This document shows, piece after piece, positions 19,678 through 28,947 of a DNA stretch of 64,000 nucleotides. Numbering within the stretch: position 1 is the first letter of the stretch; each line of letters opens with the position of its first letter. A program made the position numbers and the translations under genes. Source of the DNA: Ustilago trichophora (taxonomy: Eukaryota; Basidiomycota; Ustilaginomycetes; Ustilaginales; Ustilaginaceae); assembly GCA_900323505.1 (NCBI GenBank), contig OOIN01000028.1, forward strand, positions 248,001 through 312,000. The letters run 5' to 3'. The notes under the pieces are model-generated. The model was not told the origin of the DNA. It ran no database searches and was given only the letters and a program-made list of their open reading frames with translations.

Positions 19678-20611
19678 ATGTTGGCCACTCGACCCCTGCT
19701 CGCTTTGAACTTGGCACGATCGGCACCTCTTTGCCGAGTCGGCCTCCGCACCGCCGTCCCTACCATCGCCAAGATCCCCACCAGCTTCGCTCTCGCCGCC
19801 CGCAATGCCAGCAGCACCTCGAGCGCCAATGCCCAGACCACCAAGCTCTCCCAACAGCAAAACTTGGAGCTCTTGAACGAACAGCGTGCCCAGCGCCCCA
19901 GCTCGCCTCACTTTACCATCTACCAGCCTCAGATCACTTGGTACCTCTCGATTATCAACCGAATCACCGGTACTGGTTTGAGTGTTTGTAAGTATCCTCA
20001 ACTCCCTTTCGAGTCCAGATTGACGCGGTGGCAGGTTCATTAGTATCTCGAGACGGCGCAGGAAAGCAAGCAGCAAAGCAACCAGCAGAGTGCAGGATGC
20101 TAGTTCACGAAAAGATCTGAGCCGATGCATACACACGTTGGAGTGGGATCAGGCGTTTAGAAACTGCTTCTGGAAACGGGATCGCCGTGGTTGAATCTTT
20201 CGCAGAATCATCCTTCTTATATAGCCCCAAATATTGATGCGGAAAGAGTAAACGTCCCACTGACATCCATTTCTTTCTCTCCGCCCACCTCGCCTGCACC
20301 TCCTCAACATTTCGCACACAACAGTGATGTACGCATACTTCTCGGCCTACGCCGGCTACCCCCTCTTTGCGGGCACCGCTGAAGCCCTCTCCTCAGGATC
20401 GCTCGTCGACTTTGTCTCCACCCTCCCCGTCTGGTTCAAGACCGTCGTCAAGGTCCCCCTTGCACTCGCATTCAGCTTCCACAGCTTCAACGGTTTGCGC
20501 CATCTCGCTTGGGACTGGGGTTACGCTTTGACCCTCAAGGGTGTCTACAGCACCGCCTACGTCGTTATGGCTGCTACCGCTGCTAGCACCTTGGCTCTTC
20601 TCTTCATCTAA
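19678..20611 (+). CDS. SDH3: Succinate dehydrogenase cytochrome b560 subunit (SDHC/Sdh3), one intron
   Basis: Membrane anchor of respiratory complex II in the mitochondrial inner membrane, contributing heme b and ubiquinone binding. Exons are 19678-19987 and 20325-20611, giving 198 residues. The intron (337 nt) has GTAAGT and ACAG ends and joins T to TG, restoring a Leu codon. The N-terminus is a matrix-targeting presequence ([20 protein letters not shown]). Family hallmarks are [20 protein letters not shown], then NRITGTGLS at the exon junction, and [16 protein letters not shown] with the heme-region histidines. Three hydrophobic spans are visible. The intron is long compared with the others here. 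Confidence 0.93.
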
Positions 20612-20885
20612 AAAGACGGCAACTTTTATTTGTTCTGTTCCGCAGGAGACGTTCCGTGGTTTTGCAATGAAAACATCATCAAATTGACACCGACTTGATC
20701 GAGACGGATTTTGCTTGCGTGCAGTGAGAAAGCGCGAATGCATGCTCAAAACAACCCATCTCTCCTTTTGATCAGATCGTGAAACGCATTTGTATGCATG
20801 TGTGTGTGGTTGCAACTTTGTTCTTGGATTGCAGAGACTTGTCAACGTGTGTATGTATGTTATTACTACATTTGTGGCATTCTAA

Positions 20886-23800
20886 TCAACGCTTGGACTC
20901 GTCTTCGCTCTCGCTCTCGCTCTCACTCCCACTCTCGCTACCACTTTCGTCATCACTTCCGCTCTCACTGCCCTCAGCATCGTCATCCTTACCCAGATCA
21001 ATCTCGACCCTCTCCATCTTGTATCCAACTCCTTCGAGTTGCGTCTGAATCTCGTCGACTTTACTCTGAGGTGCCACAACAGCAGCGACGCTCCTCTCCG
21101 GGTCGAAAAGGGGCAAAATGTACTCCCTGAGGCTCTTCTTTACGTCCTCGAGCGTGATTTTCTGAACGGCGCTTAGCAAGATCTTGCCCCTGTGCTTGGG
21201 AGAATCCTTCAACACTTGATCAAAAAAGCTCTCCTGAGCTGCACCCGAGAGCGTTCCCTCCGCTTCGGCAATATTGAAGTGCAACGAAGACTTGGCAGAC
21301 TCCAGTGTTGTCTCGTCGATCTCCAGTACCAATTCAGCTTCAGCAGCTGGAGAGGAAGAAGAGGAGGAAGAGGTGGAGCAGAGTGCCTGAATCACTTTGC
21401 GAGCTTCGAGGAACGCCTTGGCCGAATCGGGACTGCGATAGAGGCTAAAGTGGATCAGCTCGCTTTCGGGGTTCGAGACGATCGAGGCACCGTATGCGAG
21501 ACCTGCACCGCGGATGTATCGCCACAGGTAGGACTCCATCGCATTCAAGATGGTGATGGTTGTGATCAACGCAGGGGCATCGGGATGGGTGTAGGACGAG
21601 ATACCCTTGGTGGTGAAGTACGAATAAGAAGATTCGACCGTGGGCAGTGCCGTAATCAAACCCTTTTTGGACGGGTTCTTGCCAAGAGGAGTCAGCATGT
21701 CCTTGCTCCAAGGCACGGCAAGCGTCTCCTTTGGCGCCCAGTCGGCTCGGGTGAAGTGTTCCGCCCAGCTAGTCTTGGGCTTCTCCAGTGCAAGGATATC
21801 ACCAGCCACCGAGACCCTCAGGTTCTCAGGTCGCAGCAAAGTGGATCGAATCCGCTCAAAGTCAGCAACAACCTTCTGCGGATCGTTGTTGAGGGTCTCC
21901 TGCAATTCAGGCATGGTCTTAACCAAGTTCAAGATGCTGTTGGCCAGATTGGTCGACTTGTCACCATCGTGAGTCAATTGGCGGCTGAGTGCCGAGGCGA
22001 TGGCTCGACCGTTCCTCTTCTGCTCCGGTAGACTTTGGATGATTTTGCTGATCGAAACCTTGAGTCGGTCCACGGCGAATTGGCTTCCCCAGAACAGGTC
22101 GCGGAGCCATGCAATGCCTTTCTCGTAGTTGGCACGCTCCAGCTTGAGTTCCGCACATACGAGTTCGCCAAATCCACCACTGCCAAGCGAGACATCGTAC
22201 TCCAAAGTGTCTTCATCCAGACCCTTGACTACTTCTTCGTAGGTCAAAGAAGCTTGGGAGCCGTCTTGCTTGACAACGGGCAGCGAGAAGAGGACGGACA
22301 GATATAGCTGCATCTGTGCGCGAAGCTCCTTAGGCAGATCGGTTGTAGCGAAGACGAGCGAGATCGAGACAAAGGCGGAGCTGACGTGGTCGAACTGGAC
22401 AAAGTACGGCAGAGCAGCTTGGTCTGCATCGACATGGGCCTGGATCTGCTTGTCGAGGTCGTCAGCGGTATTTTGCACCTTCATGCCGTAGGCGGTGACT
22501 TCTCCCTTCTTTACGTGCTCTGCAGTGGGGAGGACCTGGGCAGTGCCTACAGGGATCCACTTGATGCTGTCGGTGCTGGGGATCTTGAACTGCTTGAGCA
22601 TCTCATCGGGGATAGGACGGTCATTTTCCTTCTTGGCCGCCTCCAGCTGCTCCTCGAGCTTTTTCAATCCGTCTGCACCAAGCTCTTTCCTGCGCTTCTC
22701 CTCAAGCGCCTTGGTGTCGGCCTTGAGCTTGTCGGACAGGGCCGAAGAAGGGCGGCCAACAACGACGAGTCGAGGATTGTCGATGAAGAACTTCTGCAGC
22801 AGTTCAGTCCACTGCTCGCTCTTCCAAGTGAGCAACTCGTCGTAGCGCTTCATATCCTCGAGCGCCGTGTGCAGGTCCTGGCCGTTACGGTTACCGTACA
22901 GGAAGTCGGTAATCAGCAAGTCGGCAAACGAGTCGGCGGGCTTGGTTTCGAGCTGAGACAGAACCTTGAGTTTGTCGCGTTTGATGACCATCTGCATCCT
23001 GTCCATGTCTATGCCGTCCTTGACAATGGTGGCGAGCAAGTCTACGAGCTGCTGGTCGAGCTTGTCGAGCTGTTCAGTAGGGACGGAGGAAAAGTATGCG
23101 GACAGAAGGCTGGCGCCAGCCTTGTCGGATGCGCCAATGTATGCGTCGGTGCAGAGCGGGTCATCGCGCTCAACGAACGCCTTCTGAATGGCCGAGACGG
23201 GAGAGTCTGTGAGGTAAGTGCTGAGAATGTTGACAGCTTCGCAAGTCATCCAGTCCAGGAACTTGGGACCGACCCACGAGACTTGGATCTCTCCGACACT
23301 CTCGTCTTTTTCAGGGAAGTCGATGAAGGCACGTCGACGTTTGGGGTCGGGCTGCGAGCCCTGGGCGGGAGGGTCAGCTGGATCGAGACCGGGTTGCTCC
23401 GTCTTGGACCCATCGATGGTGGGTGGTATAGCAGAGTCAGTCTCGACAAAAGGTCGCTTCCAGCCTCTAGGGCCATCGGGCTGGGCGTTGCGCTTGGTGA
23501 CCAGACGCTCCTCGACGGGAGCGAGCGAGTCGAGCATGTCGGAGCGTGCGAGAGGGCCGCACACAACGAGAGCTGCGTTGTGAGGGGCGTAGTACTGCTG
23601 GTGGTAGTCGCGAATCTTGTCAATGTTCAAGACACGCAATGCTGACATCAGACCGCCGGTCTCGGAGCGGTAGGCTGAGGAGGCGGGGTAGAGCATGCGC
23701 TGTGACTTGAGCTCCATAAGGTCGGCAGGTGAGTTCTCGCGGCCCTGCATCTCGCTGAAGACGACACCAGCATCCTGACCCTTGCCGTTGACATGATAGA

Positions 23801-24542
23801 CCTCGGTGGTGAATCCTTCGCTGGTCAATGTTGGGAAGAAGACGTGATCAAGGTAGACGGGAAGCATGCGAAGGAAGCCGTCCGAGCCTGCAGTTGTGAG
23901 GGTGTATGCAGTGTGATCGTTGGCGGTCCAAGCGTTGGTGCCGCTGGCAAAGGCTCTGTTGGCGAGCGTATCCAAGACGCCCTTGAACGGATACAGATCA
24001 GAACCGAGGAAGATGAGATGCTCGAGCGTGTGTGGCACACCCGAGTCCTCAAAGATCTCGGAGGCGAGGGTCATGTAGCAGTTGAGGAGGGGTGAGTCAA
24101 AGTTGGCCCAGAGCACGGTAAGACCGGTCTCGCGCGACTTCCACTTTTCGACCGACATGCCGGGTGCGTATTCGAGGTCATGGCGAGTGACGAGGTCAAA
24201 GTTGCCATGCTTGGAAGGCAGACCATTTACAGCAGAAGAAGAAGCTGCTCCGTCTGCTGGCATGATGGCTACGCTGTGATGGAGGGAAGTCGAAAAGGTG
24301 CGTCGTGTGGGAGTGCGTGACAGGTATGCGGCGAGAGCACCAACGGCCAAGGTGGAAGCGAAGGGCGCGGTTGGGAAACGAATGCTGGGCCGTGTAGGAA
24401 CCGCAGAGCTGTAGGTGGCGTTGAGACTGCTAGGTGCAGATGTAAGGGATCTTGAAGAGAAGGGTCGCAAGGCAGTTGTGGTGATTCTAGAGCAAGACCG
24501 CACTGACAAGCCTGAAAGCAGAGAACGAGTAGCCAAAGGCAT
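20886..24542 (-). CDS. M16-family zinc metalloprotease, YOL098C/Sdd3-like
   Basis: A 1,218-residue protein with the inverted zinc motif HxxEH at 171-175 (HTLEH) and downstream M16 features such as FTTEVYHVNGKG and YYAPHNAALVVCG. The overall length and layout match the fungal YOL098C/Sdd3-like branch of the M16 (pitrilysin/insulysin) family. The first about 50 residues (MPLATRSLLSGLSVRSCSRI) are Arg/Ser-rich like a mitochondrial presequence. A second in-frame ATG at 24263 (MPADGAA) would give a shorter form lacking it, just before the conserved region. The C-terminus ends in a Ser/Glu/Asp-rich acidic tail of about 35 residues. The frame upstream of 24542 opens only with TTG. The natural substrate is unknown. 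Confidence 0.82.
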   Translation of the reverse strand: MPLATRSLLSGLSVRSCSRITTTALRPFSSRSLTSAPSSLNATYSSAVPTRPSIRFPTAPFASTLAVGALAAYLSRTPTRRTFSTSLHHSVAIMPADGAASSSAVNGLPSKHGNFDLVTRHDLEYAPGMSVEKWKSRETGLTVLWANFDSPLLNCYMTLASEIFEDSGVPHTLEHLIFLGSDLYPFKGVLDTLANRAFASGTNAWTANDHTAYTLTTAGSDGFLRMLPVYLDHVFFPTLTSEGFTTEVYHVNGKGQDAGVVFSEMQGRENSPADLMELKSQRMLYPASSAYRSETGGLMSALRVLNIDKIRDYHQQYYAPHNAALVVCGPLARSDMLDSLAPVEERLVTKRNAQPDGPRGWKRPFVETDSAIPPTIDGSKTEQPGLDPADPPAQGSQPDPKRRRAFIDFPEKDESVGEIQVSWVGPKFLDWMTCEAVNILSTYLTDSPVSAIQKAFVERDDPLCTDAYIGASDKAGASLLSAYFSSVPTEQLDKLDQQLVDLLATIVKDGIDMDRMQMVIKRDKLKVLSQLETKPADSFADLLITDFLYGNRNGQDLHTALEDMKRYDELLTWKSEQWTELLQKFFIDNPRLVVVGRPSSALSDKLKADTKALEEKRRKELGADGLKKLEEQLEAAKKENDRPIPDEMLKQFKIPSTDSIKWIPVGTAQVLPTAEHVKKGEVTAYGMKVQNTADDLDKQIQAHVDADQAALPYFVQFDHVSSAFVSISLVFATTDLPKELRAQMQLYLSVLFSLPVVKQDGSQASLTYEEVVKGLDEDTLEYDVSLGSGGFGELVCAELKLERANYEKGIAWLRDLFWGSQFAVDRLKVSISKIIQSLPEQKRNGRAIASALSRQLTHDGDKSTNLANSILNLVKTMPELQETLNNDPQKVVADFERIRSTLLRPENLRVSVAGDILALEKPKTSWAEHFTRADWAPKETLAVPWSKDMLTPLGKNPSKKGLITALPTVESSYSYFTTKGISSYTHPDAPALITTITILNAMESYLWRYIRGAGLAYGASIVSNPESELIHFSLYRSPDSAKAFLEARKVIQALCSTSSSSSSSPAAEAELVLEIDETTLESAKSSLHFNIAEAEGTLSGAAQESFFDQVLKDSPKHRGKILLSAVQKITLEDVKKSLREYILPLFDPERSVAAVVAPQSKVDEIQTQLEGVGYKMERVEIDLGKDDDAEGSESGSDDESGSESGSESESESEDESKR

Positions 24543-25101
24543 CAACCGGTGGTGGAGGTGTTGCAATGAATCACCTCTGGCGATCTATGGGAACGGATGG
24601 CCTGATCAAGCCTGCTGATTAGGCGAGTGTGTTGAACGAGGGATGAAGGAAGGAAGCGAAAGCCGGAGTGATGGTGACTTTGACGCAAGTTGAAGAAGAG
24701 GAAGAGGAGGAGGACCCTTTCGGTGTTGCAAAGTGTGGCACACACAGAGACACACGAAGAAAAGTAGCGAACCGAGGCTCAGCTGTGCGTGTCTGGTGTG
24801 ATCGGGATGATGAGAAGACAAGATCTGCAGATTCGCATCTGCCGGTTATGTTTGCGGGAATTCGGGTGTCGGGTTAGAAGGGAAGCGGAAATTTTTGGAA
24901 GAAGAAACGGAGATACAGAGAGTGAGAGAAAGTTGCTTTTGGCTGAGCGAAGCAGACAGGGATTCCGCCACAGCCAGTCAAGACGACGTGATTCCTACAT
25001 GCTCCGACAACAAGGTCACTCACTCCTCCTCCGCAGATCGCAGCAGTCTCGACCTCAGCGCAACCTTTCCTTTGTACCACATCTTATACTCTTGAATATC
25101 G
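24543..25101. promoter_or_regulatory. Shared divergent promoter of the M16 protease and COX17
   Basis: A 559-bp divergent region between two genes whose products probably both act in mitochondria. A GAAGAGGAAGAGGAGGAGG purine stretch (about 24692-24712) is present. No extra gene was found. Confidence 0.4.
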
Positions 25102-25475
25102 ATGGGAAACTCGGCTTCCACACCGCAAAGCAACATGTCGGACGCAGCACCTCAGAAGAGCAACAAGTTCGTCACAGAGCTCAACCCTCAAGGCATCAAG
25201 CCGTAAGTAATCCACCGCATCGTGAAATGCTTTTCAACACATCTTGTGCGTGCAGACGCTGACAGCTCCTTTTACTACTTTTCCCCTCATCACGCTCTCG
25301 AATGCGGTTCGAATACTGCAGATGCTGCGCATGCCCTGAAACCAAGGCTGCAAGGGACGAGTGCTTCTTCAAGTTCGGCCACAGCGTCGAGGAGCACGGC
25401 GAATCGGCGCGAAAGTGCGAAGAGCTCGTCAAGAAGCACCGAGAGTGCATGGCCTCGCTCGGATACAAGATCTGA
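25102..25475 (+). CDS. COX17: Cytochrome c oxidase copper chaperone Cox17, one intron
   Basis: Delivers Cu(I) to Sco1 and Cox11 in the mitochondrial intermembrane space for cytochrome oxidase assembly. Exons are 25102-25202 and 25322-25475, giving 84 residues from the first ATG. The 119-nt intron has GTAAGT and CTGCAG ends and splits a Pro codon. The hallmark is [19 protein letters not shown], with the adjacent Cys pair that binds copper. A twin CX9C-type helix pair follows, ending [13 protein letters not shown] second in-frame ATG at 25135 (MSDAAPQ) would give 73 residues, closer to the usual size. The first start yields MGNSAS. Which one is used is not decided by the sequence. Confidence 0.93.
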
Positions 25476-26176
25476 GCAGCGCCGAAGGTCTCCGTACTTG
25501 TTCCGTACGACGACAAACTCCCGACCCGGAACTCCCTCGCCAGTTTTGACCAGTATACCTGCTTCGACATCTGCATAGCAACGATCGCCCTCGCCCTCGC
25601 CATCGCATCGTCAAGCACCCCGCCCGTTCCGCATCATTTCCAAACTTAGACTCAACAATGCTTTGTAGCCCAATGTACCAACATATGTCATCCCACCGCT
25701 CTGTACTGAATATGCAAAAGTAACACCCGATTCTTGCACGTGCTCTAGCAGAGAATGGTTCTTGTCTCTATTCTCAGTAGAGAATAAACATGCTTTATGA
25801 GCTTTTGGCGAGGATGTTTCTGCATTCTGCATGTCAAAAGATCGATCAGTCTGTCGGGCAGAGTTTGTACAGTACTGTAGTGTCTGGCACGGTGGCTTAG
25901 GGATGGAGCGAGCCTGCTTGATTATCAATCGGTCGAATTTCCGAGGTCGCACGACTGCAGCCAACGTGATATCTTATCGCGTCGCCCCAAAACAAGAACT
26001 CAATTTCGTGATAGTTTCAATTGCCGCTATCTTGACTCGACGCAACCCCTCCAAAAAGACCAACACTTTCCTTGGGCTCCCATCTTCCTTCCATCTTCAC
26101 ATCCTCCCACAATCAGAACGTCTCAGCTGACGCCGCTCCATCAAGGTCACCTGTTCAAGCCGCCCGAGTCGTCAAC
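25476..26176. promoter_or_regulatory. Intergenic region, COX17 3' side and siroheme synthase promoter
   Basis: A 701-bp region between two plus-strand genes. No repeat, TATA element or RNA gene was recognised. Confidence 0.35.
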
Positions 26177-28828
26177 ATGCCGGCCAACGAGGCATCAGCC
26201 ACCGTCTCCACATCCCTTCACTTTCCCGAGCCGAACCCGACCGCCAGTCTCTTGCTCTCACACCGTCCACCAGCAGGCAAACTAGCTCTAGTGCTGGGCA
26301 CAGGCAAGCTAGCAGCATCCAGATGCTTCGCATGTCTCGAAGCTGGTATCAAACCTGTCGTCATCAGCGTCGCTTCCAGTGACTCGACCTCGAAGCCCAA
26401 TCAAGCTTGTCCCGAGATTCAGCATCGCATCGCCTCAGCACAGGTCCTGCATCACTCGATCGATAGCAGCTCCTTTTCTACCAAGCAAAGCGTCCAAGAC
26501 ACTTGGAACAGCATTCTTAACTTATTCGACGGCGAGAACAATAACATTTTTGCCGTATGCATCACCGATACCCTTCACTCGGGCGATGAACCTCAATCTT
26601 CTGCCTCTGCACAGACCGCATCAAAAAACCGTGACGATGAGCTTGCCCACACACTGATACCACTCACATCGTACGCACGCGCAGAGATCATTGCAAAGCT
26701 TTGCTGTAAGCGTCGCATACCAGTCAACGTAGCCGACAAACCAGCCCTATGCGATTTCTCCTTTCCCGCCAACTACCGCTTCCCATGTGCCAGTCCACTC
26801 ACCTCGACCAGTACCAATGGCTCCACGTCTGCAGCCCCATCCTCGTCACTTCAGATCGCAGTAACCACCAACGGACGCGGCTGCAGGCTCGCAGGCCGTA
26901 TTCGCCGAGAGATCGTCTCGGCTTTACCACACAACGTAGGAGATGCAGTCGAGAAAGTAGGGCTCATGCGGGATCTTGCCAAGCGTCAGTCCGAGTCCTC
27001 CCACGATACCATCACTACTGCTGGCTCTTCCTCCTCTGCATCGCCTCTCAAGCGTTTGAAGCGCAACCCGACACGCACGGCCAAGGATGGCACCGCCGAA
27101 GTCGAAGAAGAAGACCTCTCATTTGACACTACACCGCTCAACAGCCCCGTGCCACAGCTTGTGCCCAAGAACCCGCTCGAAAGTGTCGGTGCCAATGCTC
27201 GCCTAAAACAGCTTCAGACCGAGGTCGAGGCAAAGCGCGAACAGGAGATGCAGGAAGCAGAAGAGAGGACCAAACGCAGGATGCGCTGGGTGGCTCAGAT
27301 CAGCGAGTACTGGCCCATCGAGTATCTGGGCAACTTGGCAGAGCAGCAGATGAAGGAGGCGCTTCGTGCGCATGGTGAGGAGCAGTCTCAGTCCACTATC
27401 GCTGCTAGGCCTGGCGCTGCGTCGGAAAAAGGTGACAAGGCTGAAGAGCAAGCTTCAACCGATTGCTCCACAGCTATCCGCAACATCTCCGAGCCTGACA
27501 CGATGACTGCCTCTGATGCACCAGTAGCTACGACTGTAGCTCAGGGTGCTCGCTCCCAGCACTCTCTCGACATCCGTCCGCCACCCATCACCTCCACAGG
27601 ACGCGGTCACATCTACCTCCTCGGCTCTGGTCCCGGTCACCCAGGCCTCCTTACTACCTTTGCCTACAAACTCCTGACGTCTCCCACGACGGACCTCATC
27701 CTCTCCGACAAACTCGTGCCCGCCTCCATCCTCAAGCTTATCCCTTCCTCTACACCGTTGGAGATTGCAAAGAAGTTCCCAGGCAATGCGGAGGGGGCCC
27801 AGTCTGAGCTCATCGCTAAGGCCCTACGAGCCGCTTTGGAGGAAGGCAAGACGGTTGTGCGTCTCAAGCAAGGCGATCCATTCGTCTATGGGCGTGGCGG
27901 AGAAGAAGTATTGGCATTCAGAAAAGCGGGGATCGAGTGTACGGTTGTACCAGGCATCAGTAGCAGCATTGCCGCTCCCGCGATGTTGGGCATCCCCGTG
28001 ACGCAGAGAGGGGCAGCGGACTCTCTTGTGCTTTGCACAGGTGTAGGAAAAGGCGGCAAGAAGGTCAAGCTGCCAGGGTATGATAGAGGACGGACACTGA
28101 TCGTGCTCATGGGTGTGGCCAGACTGCGTGCTGTCGTAGCAACCCTCACTGAAGGCGCTCCACAGGCAGGCCACGAGAGTGTGGATCAAGATAGCATCGG
28201 CGATCGAGAGGGCGCGGTCTTCCCACCCCACACACCGATTGCGATCATCGAGCGTGCCAGTTCCTCTGATCAGCGCATGGTGGCTAGCACGCTAGATGGG
28301 ATCGTAGAAGCACTCGAGAACAGCGGCGAGCAAAGACCACCAGGAATGATGGTGATCGGTTGGTCGGTGCTCTCTCTGGAGGGCAAAGGTGATACCTCGA
28401 TCCAAGACGATGCGCTGTCGATTGAATCGCCAGACGAGCTGGAGGCGAGGGATAAGGAAAGAGTCAAGACTTGGTTGAAGGGTCGCAGATGGATTGTACG
28501 GGAAGGGCTGGATCAGTCGTACAGGTCAGCTTTGCATGCTTTTCACACCACGCCGCTGCAGCTGCCTGAAGTTGGGATGCCGCTGACGCGCCATGCGGAA
28601 GATCAGCAAGGTGCTGTCAGCAAAGAAGAGGCACAAGAAACACAGGAAGGAGGCAGATTCAGCCAACGAGACGAAAGCGGGTGGGCACCACCTCGCTATC
28701 CTACCGGCGTGCCAGAAGGTGGTTGGATGGCTGGCGAGGCGCCCAATCGCCCCGCCACTGACCAAATCGCCTATGAGCAGGACAAGACATATGCCGAGAT
28801 CCAAGCTCGTCTTCGTCAGGATCAGTAG
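26177..28828 (+). CDS. Fused siroheme synthase: Met8-like dehydrogenase/ferrochelatase plus Met1-like uroporphyrinogen-III methyltransferase
   Basis: Makes siroheme, the cofactor of sulfite (and nitrite) reductase. In the 883-residue protein, residues about 30-240 resemble yeast Met8, with a Rossmann start GKLALVLGTGKLAASRCF and NVADKPALCDFSFPANY carrying the catalytic-type Asp. Residues about 240-475 are a helical and charged linker. Residues about 475-780 are a SUMT methyltransferase, with GSGPGHPGLLTT as the SAM loop near 485, KQGDPFVYGRGGEE near 568, VVPGISSSIAAPAMLGIPVT, and a later LIVLMGVARL. The domain order matches bacterial CysG. The start is the ATG at 26177, as only TTG lies upstream in frame. 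The C-terminal about 100 residues are unassigned. Confidence 0.88.
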   Translation: MPANEASATVSTSLHFPEPNPTASLLLSHRPPAGKLALVLGTGKLAASRCFACLEAGIKPVVISVASSDSTSKPNQACPEIQHRIASAQVLHHSIDSSSFSTKQSVQDTWNSILNLFDGENNNIFAVCITDTLHSGDEPQSSASAQTASKNRDDELAHTLIPLTSYARAEIIAKLCCKRRIPVNVADKPALCDFSFPANYRFPCASPLTSTSTNGSTSAAPSSSLQIAVTTNGRGCRLAGRIRREIVSALPHNVGDAVEKVGLMRDLAKRQSESSHDTITTAGSSSSASPLKRLKRNPTRTAKDGTAEVEEEDLSFDTTPLNSPVPQLVPKNPLESVGANARLKQLQTEVEAKREQEMQEAEERTKRRMRWVAQISEYWPIEYLGNLAEQQMKEALRAHGEEQSQSTIAARPGAASEKGDKAEEQASTDCSTAIRNISEPDTMTASDAPVATTVAQGARSQHSLDIRPPPITSTGRGHIYLLGSGPGHPGLLTTFAYKLLTSPTTDLILSDKLVPASILKLIPSSTPLEIAKKFPGNAEGAQSELIAKALRAALEEGKTVVRLKQGDPFVYGRGGEEVLAFRKAGIECTVVPGISSSIAAPAMLGIPVTQRGAADSLVLCTGVGKGGKKVKLPGYDRGRTLIVLMGVARLRAVVATLTEGAPQAGHESVDQDSIGDREGAVFPPHTPIAIIERASSSDQRMVASTLDGIVEALENSGEQRPPGMMVIGWSVLSLEGKGDTSIQDDALSIESPDELEARDKERVKTWLKGRRWIVREGLDQSYRSALHAFHTTPLQLPEVGMPLTRHAEDQQGAVSKEEAQETQEGGRFSQRDESGWAPPRYPTGVPEGGWMAGEAPNRPATDQIAYEQDKTYAEIQARLRQDQ

Positions 28829-28947
28829 CATCCCCCTCCTCTCACTCTCTTTTCCATCAAGCACCATCCAATCACACAGAAACACGACGACCCATTGCAT
28901 TCAAAAAAAAGAGTGTGACTGTTCTACCAACCAGTGATAGATGTGAT

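Noticed and set aside
22386..23645. 419-codon open frame antisense inside the M16 protease gene
   Set aside because: The sense strand carries the HxxEH motif and clear M16 blocks. The antisense frame is a by-product of codon bias.
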